Below, one piece after another: positions 45,138-56,050 of a stretch of 64,000 nucleotides of DNA (position 1 is the first letter of the stretch; every line of letters starts with the position of its first letter). The stretch comes from Raphanus sativus (taxonomy: Eukaryota > Streptophyta > Magnoliopsida > Brassicales > Brassicaceae): assembly GCF_000801105.2 (NCBI RefSeq), contig NC_079518.1, positions 18,394,800 to 18,458,799 on the forward strand, read 5' to 3'. The notes below the pieces were generated by a model. That model was not told where the DNA came from, made no database searches, and saw only the letters and a list, made by a program, of their open reading frames with translations. A program made the translations under genes and the position numbers.

Positions 45138-45437
45138 CTAGACGCTCCCCGGAGCATCACCTTCATCCTCAAAACTCACCCAAAGTAGGAACGGTCTCAC
45201 CGTCGCCTCCATTGGTCGCACCACCACTGCATGTCTCATATGCGCCGGCTTCGCGATCCTTGACTGCGTGGTCCTGGTCCTCCTAACCCTCCGAATGCAG
45301 GACAAGGTGCACACGGATTTCAGACCAGCAAGAATCGAGTCGAAGTTGAGCAACGAACTCACGGTCTTCCCGACGTCACGTTCAAGATCGCCAATCAAAG
45401 GTGATGTGGATTTCCGCAATGAAATACTCTTAGCCAA
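45138..45437 (-). pseudogene. Possible antisense ORF end in F
   Basis: A minus-strand 99-codon frame (MAKSISLRKSTSPLIGDLERDVGKTV...) that ends in an acidic FEDEGDAPGSV just as the antisense ORFs of B and E end in acidic tails, and lies at the same place, about 70 bp before the polypurine tract. Sequence similarity is not evident by eye, so assignment rests on position and composition. Confidence 0.35.
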
Positions 45438-45492
45438 AAATTTCGATTTTCAACTCATAATCTTCCGCCCGCAAGATCGCTCCCGCATCTTG

Positions 45493-45509
45493 CATGCTGG
45501 GGGGCTAAC
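45493..45509 (+). promoter_or_regulatory. Polypurine tract of F
   Basis: 'catgctggggggctaac' directly before the 3' LTR at 45510; it resembles the tract of B and E. Confidence 0.72.
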
Positions 45510-47434
45510 TGTTGGGGTCAAAAATGGTTATCTCGAAATCAACGGCTAAGTCTATTTGTCATACGAAAGTATAAGGAAGAAACGGGAAGTGATCTAAGTT
45601 TGGATAGGCCGAACGACAAGGAATCCGCCTTAAAACTTCAAAGAGCCCGTTCTCTCAAACCGTGAGGACCCAGAAAACGATCAACATATCAAATCGAAGC
45701 CCTCGTCGAGACGCACGTGCTGGTCGTAGCCGCCGGCGGCTAGCCCCCGTGCTGGCCGTGGCCGCCGGCGGCTAGCGCCCGTGCTGGCCGTGGCCGCCGG
45801 GCGGCTAGCCCCGTGCTGGCCGTGGCCGCCGGCGGCTAGCGCCCGTGCTGGTCGTGGCCGCCGGGCGGCTAGCCCCGTGCTGGCCGTGGCCGCCGGCGGC
45901 TAGCGCCCGTGCTGGCCGTGGCCGCCGGGCGGCTAGCCCCGTGCTGGCCGTGGCCGCCGGCGGCTAGCGCCCGTGCTGGCCGTGGCCGCCGGGCGGCTAG
46001 CCCCGTGCTGGCCGTGGCCGCCGGCGGCTAGCGCCCGTGCTGGCCGTGGCCGCCGGGCGGCTAGCCCCGTGCTGGCCGTGGCCGCCGCCGCTAGCGCCCG
46101 TGCTGGCCATGACCGCCGGGCGACTAGCCCCGTGCTGGCTCGGGTCTTCGGATAACGATCTTCGGTACACGAATCCCAGTCCCCGGCAGTCTGAAGTTTG
46201 TACTTTGAGTTTTTCTCAAGTCCTCGCAGGACGAATCATCGAGATTCCGTGTACGAAACTCCAGTCCTTACTCCAATCAAAGACCGTCGGAAACACTTCG
46301 GAAACTCGTAAGGTATCAACCGGAAGGAAGATCTTAAATTCTTCGTACGAAACAGCGATGGTTATCTTAAGACACCACTCGTCTCAACTCTACGAATGAA
46401 TGAAGAACTTCCGGAGAGATCGTAGAAAACCACGGAAGTCCTGGAAACGGCCCGAAAGGGACTAAACACGATCGGACAGTCCGTTTACGATTATCTGAGA
46501 TAGATACGACGATTTACGTTTATCTTTGCATAGCGAGATAAATGCTAAATTTCTGGAAGGATAAATGTCAAGTTTCCCGAAGATAAATGTCAAGTTTCCC
46601 GATGAAAGCCGACGAAAATGGAAAGAAGCCCGCCTTGCGGCCCAGGAGGAGAATAGACCGTCATAAGAAGGAGTATATAAAGGAGCTTTGGGAGAGGAAG
46701 AAAGGCAGAGCGAAAATCATTAAGAGAGAGAGAAATCCGAGATTGGAGACCTAGAAAGCTCCTGTTAGGTTAAGAACTTAGAATTTAGGCGGTAGACTAG
46801 CAAGGTAGGACCTAGAACGTCCGGCCGCCTCTCGTTCTATTTTCATCTTGTCCGCAGGCTCCTGTCTCTCTCGGAAGGATCTAACAATCCTTTTACTTAG
46901 AGTTCCGCTCATAGAAACCCTAGGCGTTATTCTCGACACGCCCGTTTCTATGACAAACGCTCGTACTAGACGAACTCCGCCAGGCAGTTCGATCTCTTGT
47001 TCAAATCTTTCCAACTGAACTACGTCCGACTTGATCCTCGAAAGGGGTACGTAGGCAGCCTTTCTCAAGGTCCAGTCCCAACTCTTAACAAAACCCTTGT
47101 TGTACTTAGAGTTCCGCACATAGAAACCCTAGGCATTATTCTCGACATGCCCGTTTCTATGACTAACGCTCGTACTAGACGAACTCCGCCAGGCAGTTCG
47201 ATCTCTTGTTCAAACAACTCCAACTGAACTACGTCCGACTTGATCCTCGAAAGGGGTACGTAGGCAGCCTTCCTTAAGGTCCAGTCTCAAATCTTAATAA
47301 AACATTTCCGCATTTATTTGATCACTTGTCGTTGGTTGTCGCAGAGAATCCGGACCTTCAGGGAAAGTTAGGTTTACTTAGCTTTCCTCCGATTTACTTA
47401 CTTAAAATCGACAGTGCGAATTTTGGTTCCCACA
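45510..47434 (+). mobile_element. 3' LTR of F
   Basis: 1925 bp, almost identical to 38862-40788. Visible differences include one in 'gaaacggga', array indels and substitutions near 46085, 47330 and 47424. It ends CACA followed by TTGCG. Confidence 0.95.
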
Positions 47435-47774
47435 TTGCGGATTCCTCAACAATCGGAGAAGATCTCGGAGATCAGTTAAAGATAATCAAGAGAAGTCCAA
47501 GGCTATTTAAAGAGAAGAGCGAGGACTAAAGAGGGGGGTCCGATTCAACACATATTCGACTCCTATTCATTTTCACGATCATACACCCAAACTCTAAAAC
47601 ATTTACCATCTTTGTAATCATTCTGATATACATTCTTTGTAACCATTCTTTACCAAAATCATCAATACAAAATCATCATTCATTCTACAAGTTCTTACGG
47701 GATTCATCCCACGTTATCTTTCCTTTTAACCTTAACATGATCTAAAAACCAGGTAGTGAGTTTAGACCCTCACA

Positions 47775-49100
47775 CTAGACGCCGAAGACCATATCTCACA
47801 CCTTCAACAAGCCTTCACCCCTCTCAGGAGGTACAACATGAAGCTGAACCCTTCAAAGTGCTCATTCGGAGTAAGCTCTGGAAAGTTCCTAGGGTACATA
47901 GTCACCCACAGGGGCATTAAAGCAAATCCAGAGCAGGTGAGAGCGATTCAGGTGATACCTTCCCCTTGCAACGTTAAGGAGGTGCAAAGATTGACAGGAA
48001 GGATGACCACCTTGAGCAGATTCATCTCCAGGCTATCCGACAAGTCGCACGCTTTCTTCGAAACCCTAAAGGACCCCAAGGACTTCCAAAAGACCGAGAA
48101 ATGTGAGCAAGCCCTGTCCGATCTAAAGGCCTATCTCACTACTCCACCTATCCTCTCAAAACCCTTGGAAGGAGAGGTCCTGTTGCTCTATCTGGCGGTA
48201 TCGGAACACGCAGTCAGTGCGGTCCTAGTAAGGCAAGAAGGAAGAAAACAACATCCTATCTACTACGTGAGCAAATCTTTACTAGACGCGGAGACCCGCT
48301 ATAGTCACCTCGAGAAGCTGGCCCTTGCTCTAGTCAATGCTGCCCGAAATCTGCGTCCCTACTTCGAGGCTCATCAAATCGTGGTAGTCACATCCTTCCC
48401 TATCAAGGCAGTTCTGCATAAGCCAGAAGTTTCTGGACGTCTAGCAAAATGGGCTATAGAGCTGGGGGAATACGATGTGATCTTCCGGCCCGCAACAGCC
48501 ATCAAATCGCAAGTCCTAGCGGATTTCGTAGCTGAATTCTCTTCTGCCATGCTTCCAGCCCTGGAACAAGAGGTAAAGCTTCGTGATAGCGAAGGGGAGA
48601 AAGGTGAATGGATACTGTACGTCGATGGGTCTAGTAACATAAGGGGCGCATGCGTGGGACTGGTCCTAACTTCCCCCACGGCGGAATCAGCCTCAAGGGC
48701 CGTACGTTGCAACTTCAAAGCAACGAACAACGAAGCTGAGTATGAAGCTCTAATAGCAGGGCTGACACTCGCCAAACGAGACATCCAGGTCTTCAGGTGG
48801 AAGATATCCAGGTCTTCAGCAACTCACAATTGATCATAAGATAAGTCCAAGGAGACTATCAGGCGAAAGATCCGAGTATGGTCGGGTACCTATCTGTGGC
48901 TAAGCGACTACTCGACAGGTTCCGACATTGTAAGCTCACCCAGATTCCTAGGGAGCACAACTCCCAGGCTGACGCCCTAGCTAACCTAGGGTCTGCCCTA
49001 GAGACTACAAGTCATATGAGCATCCCATTACTGGTACTCCAATGGCCCGCGACCGAAAAGAAGACGAAACCTGAAGAAATATCTGTGGTAGACGAAGGAG
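47775..49100 (+). pseudogene. RT end and RNase H domains of D
   Basis: Resumes the RT of D after E (AEDHISHL, CSFGVSSGKFLGYIVTHRGI), then the first RNase H (LLLYLAVSEHAVSAVL, ETRYSHLEKLALALV, LRPYF) in the frame of 47838-48833. The second RNase H follows (WILYVDGSSNIRGACVGLVL, NNEAEYEALIAGL). A frameshift/duplication near 48780-48830 replaces the expected D-x-S-Q motif region. The last part (IPREHNSQADALANL) is in the frame of 48878-49483. This confirms the Tat-type dual RNase H. Confidence 0.87.
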
Positions 49101-50341
49101 AGACCTGGATGACGCCCATAATCAACTACCTAAGGTATGACACCTTGCCTGAAGATCAAGACGAAAGTCAGAAGATAAGGCGCCAAGCTGCAAGGTATTG
49201 CTTTTCCGAGGGGAAACTATACCGAAGATCCTTTTCAGGACCCTATCTACGATGTCTTACCCCTAGAGAAGCCGCCAGGATATTAGAAGAGCTGCATGAA
49301 GGAGAATGTGGTTCCCACTCTAGTGGTCGGAGCCTGGTACTCAGAGCTAGAAGAGCAGGATACTATTGGCCAACCATGGCGAGGGACTCCCTCAAACAAG
49401 CAAAGCTCTGCAGTCAATGCCAGAAGCACGCGCCAATCCCCAACCTTCCACCAGAGAACCTCAAATCTCTAAGTTCTCCTTAGCCCTTCCGAAAATTGGG
49501 CATGGACATCGTAGGAAAGTTCCCTATGGCACCGGGGCAAAAGATTTTCCTCCTAGTCGTGACAGACTATTTCACCAAATGGGTGGAGGCCGAAGCACTA
49601 GCCAAGATAACGGATATCCAAATCAGGAAATTCCTATGGACTAACGTGATCATACGTTTCGGAACTTCCCATGAGATCGTCACAGACAACGGACCACAGT
49701 TCACAAGCTATAACTTCCGAAAGTTCTGCAAGGACTAGAACATCAAGCTCTCATACTCAGCACCACGACACCCTCAATCTAATGGCCAAGCAGAATTCAC
49801 TAACAAGACAGTGGTGAACATGCTCAAGAAGCGCCTAGAAGACGCCCATGGACGATGGGTAGAAGAACTACACGGAGTACTCTAGGCCTATCGGACAACC
49901 CTGAAGACGGCTACCCAAGAGACTCCTTTCTCCCTTGTCTAAGGTGCTGATGCGGCGATACCCACAGAGGTGCACGTAAGGACCACGGTCTCTGAATTCC
50001 TCTCCCAGGAGGAGAACAACGAGCTAATGTCCCTGAGTCTAGACCTACTCGACAAAAAAAGGGAGGCGGCCCGCCTTAGAAATGCATCCTACCAGTTGAA
50101 AGTCGCCAAGAGCTACAATAAAAAGGTCAGATCCAGAACCTTCCAGAAAGGGGATTGGGTCCTAAGGCGAGTCTGTGACCACACAAGGGACAAATCAGCC
50201 GGAAAACTCGCTCCTGGATGGGAAGGTCCCTATAAGGTAATAGAGGTGCAAGGGGTAGGAGCCTATAAGCTGGAAGACAGCGACGGCAAGGTCCAACCCA
50301 ACTGCTGGAATGCCTTGCACCTCAAATTCTATCACTTCTAG
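49101..50341 (+). pseudogene. Integrase of D
   Basis: HHCC region LHEGECGSHSSGRSL ... CSQCQKHAP (49290-49440). Catalytic core: MDIVGKF, IVTDNGPQF and GQAEFTNK for the DD35E triad. The C-terminal module LAPGWEGPYKV is near 50208-50235, ending FYHF. Stops at 49481-49483 and 49736-49738, and two more near 49883 and 49939, interrupt it. The catalytic triad residues themselves are all still encoded. Confidence 0.88.
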
Positions 50342-50722
50342 AGTAAGATCCCCGGGTCAAGCTCTATATACTACTACTATTATTATGATATATTTAAGTA
50401 CACTGGTATCCTACTCCTATGTATGCGATAACGTCTCCGGACTAAGCTTATAAAATACATTATTAGTTACGGCTAAAGGGGTTATAGGAACTCTACTGTA
50501 GTTAAAGGTACATACTAGCTAGGTCAGGTCTTAAGGAATCTTAGACCTCAGCAAACCTATATACACTAGTGAGACTACTCACATGGGTATACGACATATA
50601 AGCAACAAGTCTGATCAACCCTATTACATTGTATGCATCTCGGGCCCTGCGTAAAGGCTATAAGTCCAAGAATTAAGTGGGGACCACCGTACTAGTGCTA
50701 CCCAAATCCTGTGTTAAAGACG
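50342..50722 (+). other. 3' non-coding region of D, first part
   Basis: No gene or clear repeat seen. It ends at the AGACG target site (50718-50722) of G and continues at 59241. Confidence 0.6.
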
Positions 50723-52167
50723 TGATATCACTCAAATTATCCTAACAAGTGATCTTACTCTCTCAAATAAGAGGTTCGATTGTAGTACTTAGGGATCGAA
50801 TCCACAGAGAGCTAGGGCGCACACTAAACTATAGATATTAAGATTTAACTAGGCAAACAGTTATAAAGCAGTAAATATGAATGTAATGAAAGCAAAGTGA
50901 ACAAGGCAGTTGCTCTTATTTAATCAAGAGTTGTTTGATGGAATATTGGTAGCTAGATCTAGGGTTTCTATTCAGGTTGGGATTATAATGAAATAGATAC
51001 TAAAATATGATATTATAGAACTCAACTATAAGAATAACATATCAACTCTCGTTGTATAGGTTATCTATTAATAGATCCAATGATCTCACCTGTCGGGATG
51101 ATCAATTAGAAAGTGTCGATCGATGACTCTATAGGAGTATCGATCGATACACCTTTCGCTCCGTCGATCGATTCACCTGTCGGGATATCGATCGACGCGC
51201 TTCTAGTAGGCTTAATGCGTGGGTTGAATATATGTTCGCTAGGGTTTCTAAACCAGCTCTCGCTGTTATCTAGCAATCCTAGATCAGAGAAGACAAGTCA
51301 GATAAGAGACCAAGCTCTCGCTTGTGCCTAATGATTCTATGATCAAGTTCAGGTTAATTACTCAAGAACAAGCATTAAGAACAGTCTCAATGATTAATAC
51401 CACAACTTAGCAATTCTATATTTGGGGCTAATCCCTCATAACCTATCTGAACCCTAAACCTAACAGGTGGATCTACTCAGACATGATAGCTGTCACAGAA
51501 ATCATAGATGAATAGATGAAATTGCAATAGAATAGATATAAAAACCAAAGGAGTTCCAAGAGGACTCTGAAGGAGTTCCTCTCTTCTCTCCTAAACTAAG
51601 AACAATGAATCAAAAGAAAGCGTAGAAAGCGTAGCCGTCAACAATGGCTTAGAAATAACATAAATAGGGTTTCTGGTCGTCAAGGGTATTTTGGTAACTT
51701 TGTGGTGACTCCTGGGCTTCAGTCGGTCATGAAATATACTCAGCCCACATTCTGATGTCCCTGTCGATCGACATGCAGTGTGCTGTGTCGATCGACATAC
51801 AATCCTCTTCTCGACAGTCTTCTCTCGCGAGGCAGACTGACAACTCTTCCGTAAAACGGGAATAACTTTTGATCTAACCGTTGGATTGATTTCAAACCGG
51901 TGGCATTGGAAAGCTAACTTAACTCTCTATCTTGTGTCAAACGATGGGCTAGATCCAACGGTGGGAAGGTCTCCATCGAGAGCTAAACCTTTGAAGCGTC
52001 TGTGCAGTTCTGCACTGCGAAAGACTCCAAAAGACACCAAAATCACCATATATCTCCAAATCGTCCCTGAACCTGTAAATACTCTAAATAGACTCCAAAA
52101 CATAGTAAATAGTATATAAAACACTTATATACCATGGGTAAAAATAGGTAAAATCAATGGTATATCA
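50723..52167 (-). mobile_element. 3' LTR of G
   Basis: 1445 bp, TGATATCACTC to GGTATATCA as written on the plus strand. TCGATCGA near 51116, 51140, 51163, 51186, 51763 and 51787. Confidence 0.93.
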
Positions 52168-52182
52168 ACTCCCCCAGACTTA
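52168..52182 (-). promoter_or_regulatory. Polypurine tract of G
   Basis: Minus strand TAAGTCTGGGGGAGT adjoining the 3' LTR, identical to that of A. Confidence 0.82.
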
Positions 52183-54338
52183 TCCTTTTGCTTGTCCTCA
52201 AGCAAAACAACCGGGCAGTCTCTCTGAAAGAGGTTTGAAAACAGCAGGGACTTAAAAGATTTTAAAAACTCAGTTCATCATCTCTTTATTAGTGTAAACC
52301 AAATCATTAAACATCTTAACCTTAAAAGCACATCATACCATATCCTAGTATCGCAACCAAATTCCACTAGTTCCACAACCTAACAGATCATGTCTGACAA
52401 TCCCCTCTACTAACCTCATTTCTTGCATAAAAATAAAAGTGTAGGCTTTACCTTGGGAGTATCGATCAAAGGACACATGGACTCAACTCAAACAAGTTTC
52501 TGAACACACAGGTAGTCTTCTCATCCCTTTCTCCCCTCATCTCTCTTCTCTGAATCTCTTATTAGTTTCAATTTCAACAGATTTTGATGCCAACACAGGT
52601 CATCTAGTCTATCTCATTGACATTGCTTTTGTAACTCATACATTTGACAAAGTGTAGCGAATAATGGGGTCTCGCGTAATTTACCTATCCCTTGTTTCCA
52701 CAATGTGTGATCATCCCTGAGATTTAGAATAATGGGGTCGCAGGAGACACTCCTACCCCTCTGCCTCTCAAGAAATCATTTCAATCTTTTCTTTATAAAC
52801 TTAGATCTCGAGATGCCGAAGAGAGAGAAGGAAGGGAACCAGAAACACACATACTTTTTACCTTCCAGACTTGCAGGAGGATTCTGATCCAATGTATACC
52901 AAGCCCCAAGACAAGCAAATCAAGTCAGTATTAGATTGGAGGTCAGCTTTGGTTCCTTCAAACAATTTCAGCAAGTGCAAACATAGTTGACAGGTTGATC
53001 CACTTTAGTATCTCTAGTACTTCTGCAATCAGTAAGTCTAAGACTGGTCTAAAGAGTGGTTAGATGACAAGTAGTAAATCGATTAAGATTATATCCCCTT
53101 CTTGACTCAATAAAAACTTTTTGAAAACGTTTTAAATAAGACTCATGAAGTAGATAATCGTTAGTAATCCCCCCAGACTTAAATTATACTGTCCCCAGTG
53201 TAAAACAGCCAGTAGTAGGGTGAAAATCATAAAGCAATAGCACAAAATTAACAAGTAAGAACGATATACCAGCTCGCTAATGTCGGTGACGATCGACACA
53301 ATGAAGTGACAATCGATCGTTGAAGATGAAGCGCTGTCGAACGATATCGACATGGTCTCATCGGTCGATGGTTTAGAGAGATCGTTTGACACAATGAAGA
53401 GACAATCGATCGTGTGATATGAAGCGCTGGCGATCGATATCGAGCTGGTCTCATCAGTCGATGTGCTGAGCAATCGTTTACCTCGATCTTTTTTTTTTTA
53501 ACTAACTAAAACACAATATCAGTAGAACCTCCCCCAGACTTAAATAACACTATAATGGTGTTATTAAGTCGGAGATTGGTGAGAAATAAACCATAAGTAC
53601 TCAATTTAACAAGTTAGAGCGAAATACCTGACCAGAAGAGTTGTTGATCGACATAAATGTGTTGTCATTGGTCTAGGCAGATTTGGTTATGTCGATCGAT
53701 ATCGACTTCTTCTCGTCGGTCGATATTATGGCAATCGTTTACTCGGGTCCCTATTCTAAATAGCTAATCTAAATTATAATATTAGTACGATCTCCCCCAG
53801 ACGTAAACAACACTGTTACCAGTGTTATACAGTCTAAGATTGGTGGAAGAATAAATCATAAGGACAATATTTAACAAGGAAAAATGGTGTACCTGATTTG
53901 GATGTGAGTGTCGACAAACACAGTTAAGTGGCGATCAATACTCCTAATGCTCTGTCGATCGATGCTAGCTAGCCATCGTCGATTCTTGTGGAAACTCATC
54001 TTCCTTGAATCTATCTCCTGTATTTTTACTAACATAAAACACTAAAAGTCAATAATAGATAAATATAAAACTAATATTTTTTTTTCGGATGAACAGTGAC
54101 TCTGCTACAGTAACTCTGCTACAGTGTCGATCGATTTGCATGCTACAGTATCGCTCGGCACTATTGCTACAGTGTCGTGCGTACTGTTCATCTTTTTTTT
54201 TTTCTTTTACCTGCAAAATTTAAAAACAAAAATCAGTAGTATATGAAAATAAAACCAAATGTAAAACAAACCTAATAGTGAGTTGCCTCCCACTCAGCGC
54301 TTATTTTTAGTCATTAGCTTGACTTTTGGAGGTCTGAT
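52183..54338 (-). other. 3' non-coding interior of G with polypurine-hairpin modules
   Basis: 2.1 kb without a supported gene. Shared blocks with A lie at 52660-52830. Three extra modules 'cccccagacttaaa' plus a hairpin are at 53169-53204, 53531-53564 and 53793-53828, separated by A/T-rich DNA with TCGATCGA and near-matches. At 54095-54190 'gctacagtgtcg' type phrases repeat. The block 54278-54302 precedes the ORF end. Confidence 0.75.
54278..54302 (-). promoter_or_regulatory. Conserved block after the last ORF of G
   Basis: 'gtgagttgcctcccactcag' followed by 'cgctt', the counterpart of 4751-4775 in A. Confidence 0.5.
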
Positions 54339-55999
54339 TTAATCTGGATGAGGATGTGAACTTGCTCCAAAACAAGTTTCTGTGTCTCTCTTCCTCATTT
54401 GGTTGATGCAGTTGATGAAAGCTCTTGCAGATGCTTCCCCTTTGTCTCTCAGTTTTGGATCAGATAGCACTCTAACCTTACCAAAAGAAGCTGGACCTCC
54501 TCTGCGGCGAACTCTACACTCAAGACTTTCCTCCTGACACTGAGAAGGGACCAGTAATAGAGAATATGCATCTATATTCCTTTTCATTTTCTTCTTCCTC
54601 TTTCTAGGTCTTCCCCCAGACTTAGACTTTTCAGTCTCGTTCTGTTCTGAAATTTGGATTCTGTCGACCGATTCTAAAGGCTCTGTGTCGGTCGATCCGT
54701 GAGGCTCATTGTCGACCAATCTTGAAAGTTGAATGTCGATCGATGTTGATCCTGATTTTGCAAACTCGCGATCTGCATATGTTAGAGGTGCTGGATCTTC
54801 AAACATCTCTATGTATGAAATCAAATCTTCACTTTTCTTCTTCTCCACAGGATCATAGAAGACATTTTCATCAACATTAGTTAGGCACATCCTATTCTTC
54901 TTAAGATCACAAACTGCTCCCACTGTAGCCATGAAGGCTCTTCCAAAAAGAAGGGAAGATGTCCTGCCTGATTTGAGCTCCACGACATGAAAATCCACAG
55001 GAATAGTGCATTCTCCTATCTCCACTTTATCATTCCTAATCATGGCTGCTGAGTTTGCTTTGGAGTTATCAACGAAAGAGAAACTATCTTTTGAAGGTCC
55101 GTCTTTAATCCTAATACTTCAGCAGTGTCTATAGCCATGATGCTGACTGCAGATCCAGTATCGCAGACGGCGTTTGGCAAATCGTGGTTATTTATGGAGC
55201 ATGGAATCAGAAACTTTCCAGGATCTTGTTCCTTCTTTAGAGTCCTCTTAGGCTTACGGCAGACCTTGTTGAATAGTATCTCCATTTCCTTTTCTGTCTC
55301 TCTGCTCTCTCTGAAGAAATTACCAAGTCTATACTTATAAAAGGCTTCCTCAAAAGTCATACCCTTAGGAACTCTCTTCACCCTCTTGTGAAATCCATCA
55401 AGTTCAGCTTTGTTAGCTTCTCTCCTCAGGTGTTTGGGAACATAGAGTTTCTTAGCTTTCGACCTCATCCCAATCTGAATCACATCTTTTGTTGCCTTCC
55501 GTCCCATGACAGGTTCATGTCCGTCCATTTGGTGTTGATCGATACCAGGTGGATGTCGTCGATCGACACTCTCAACGAAAGAAGTTTCAACTAGAGCCAA
55601 TTGCTTTTGGTCTGGTGCATCTGCAGGTTGCTGTTTGGTCTTCTCCATTGTCTTTAAGCAAACTGGCGTCTGAGATGGGTTGCGAGTTGCATTCAAATCG
55701 TGGGCATAAGGGTCTGGTAAACACACTAGATTTATAGTGAGCCGCTGTCGATCGATGCTTTCCCGTGGAGGTCGATCGATGCCGTTTTGTTTGTGTTGCT
55801 CGACGTCATATGTTTTAGCATGGTACGGGATGGGAGTATGTGGGTGTTGAGCAGCGAAATCTGAGTGGCTCTGGATTTGAACAGTACTGCATGACCCTAA
55901 AAGTGGTGTCGATCGATGTTCAGCTGATGGTGTAGATCGACATAAGTACGAGCTACCAATGGACATGCAACTTTCGACTAAAAAGTCTTCTTCTTCCAA
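54339..55999 (-). pseudogene. Protease region of G (one frameshift)
   Basis: Frame 55999-55040 has SID units, a basic region (RSKAKKLYVPKHLRREANKAELDGF) and the retropepsin active site in AVCDTGSAVSIM (about residues 287-298). A frameshift near 55085-55105 moves the rest into 55043-54339: IPVDFHVVELKSG, SLLFGRAFMATVGAVCDLKKNRMCL, then a Lys/Arg-rich stretch (RPRKRKKKMKR) and a C-terminal region of unknown role. The 55999 frame is the same as gag upstream, separated by a TAG at 56051-56053. Confidence 0.83.
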
Positions 56000-56050
56000 C
56001 TTCTCATGTTTGATTACTTCCCCACAGTAGTTATCCCATCTGGAATCGAC

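Larger units (their letters stand above)
38862..47434 (+). mobile_element. Element F: young Tat-related element with degenerate interior
   Basis: Two almost identical LTRs (38862-40788 and 45510-47434) and a TTGCG target duplication. The 4.7-kb interior holds a primer site, a fragment of protease and the start of RT, then LTR-like sequence of a related family and about 2 kb of unidentified DNA, then a possible antisense ORF and a polypurine tract. Without RT, RNase H or integrase it must have moved with enzymes from a relative. Confidence 0.92.
27382..47774 (+). mobile_element. Element E: Tat-like Ty3/gypsy with nested S and F
   Basis: Two LTRs (27382-27929, and 38649-38861 plus 47440-47774), flanked by the target duplication CTAGA (27377-27381 and 47775-47779) in the RT of D. 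Its interior carries gag-pro, RT (split by solo LTR S), two RNases H, linker, integrase, 3' repeats and an intron-bearing antisense ORF. One scaffold gap is at 38484. Indels and stops disable it. It is closest to B. Confidence 0.93.
38649..47774 (+). mobile_element. 3' LTR of E, split by F
   Basis: 38649-38861 and 47440-47774, total 548 bp, equal in length to the 5' LTR. The target duplication of F, TTGCG, is at 38857-38861 and 47435-47439. Confidence 0.93.
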
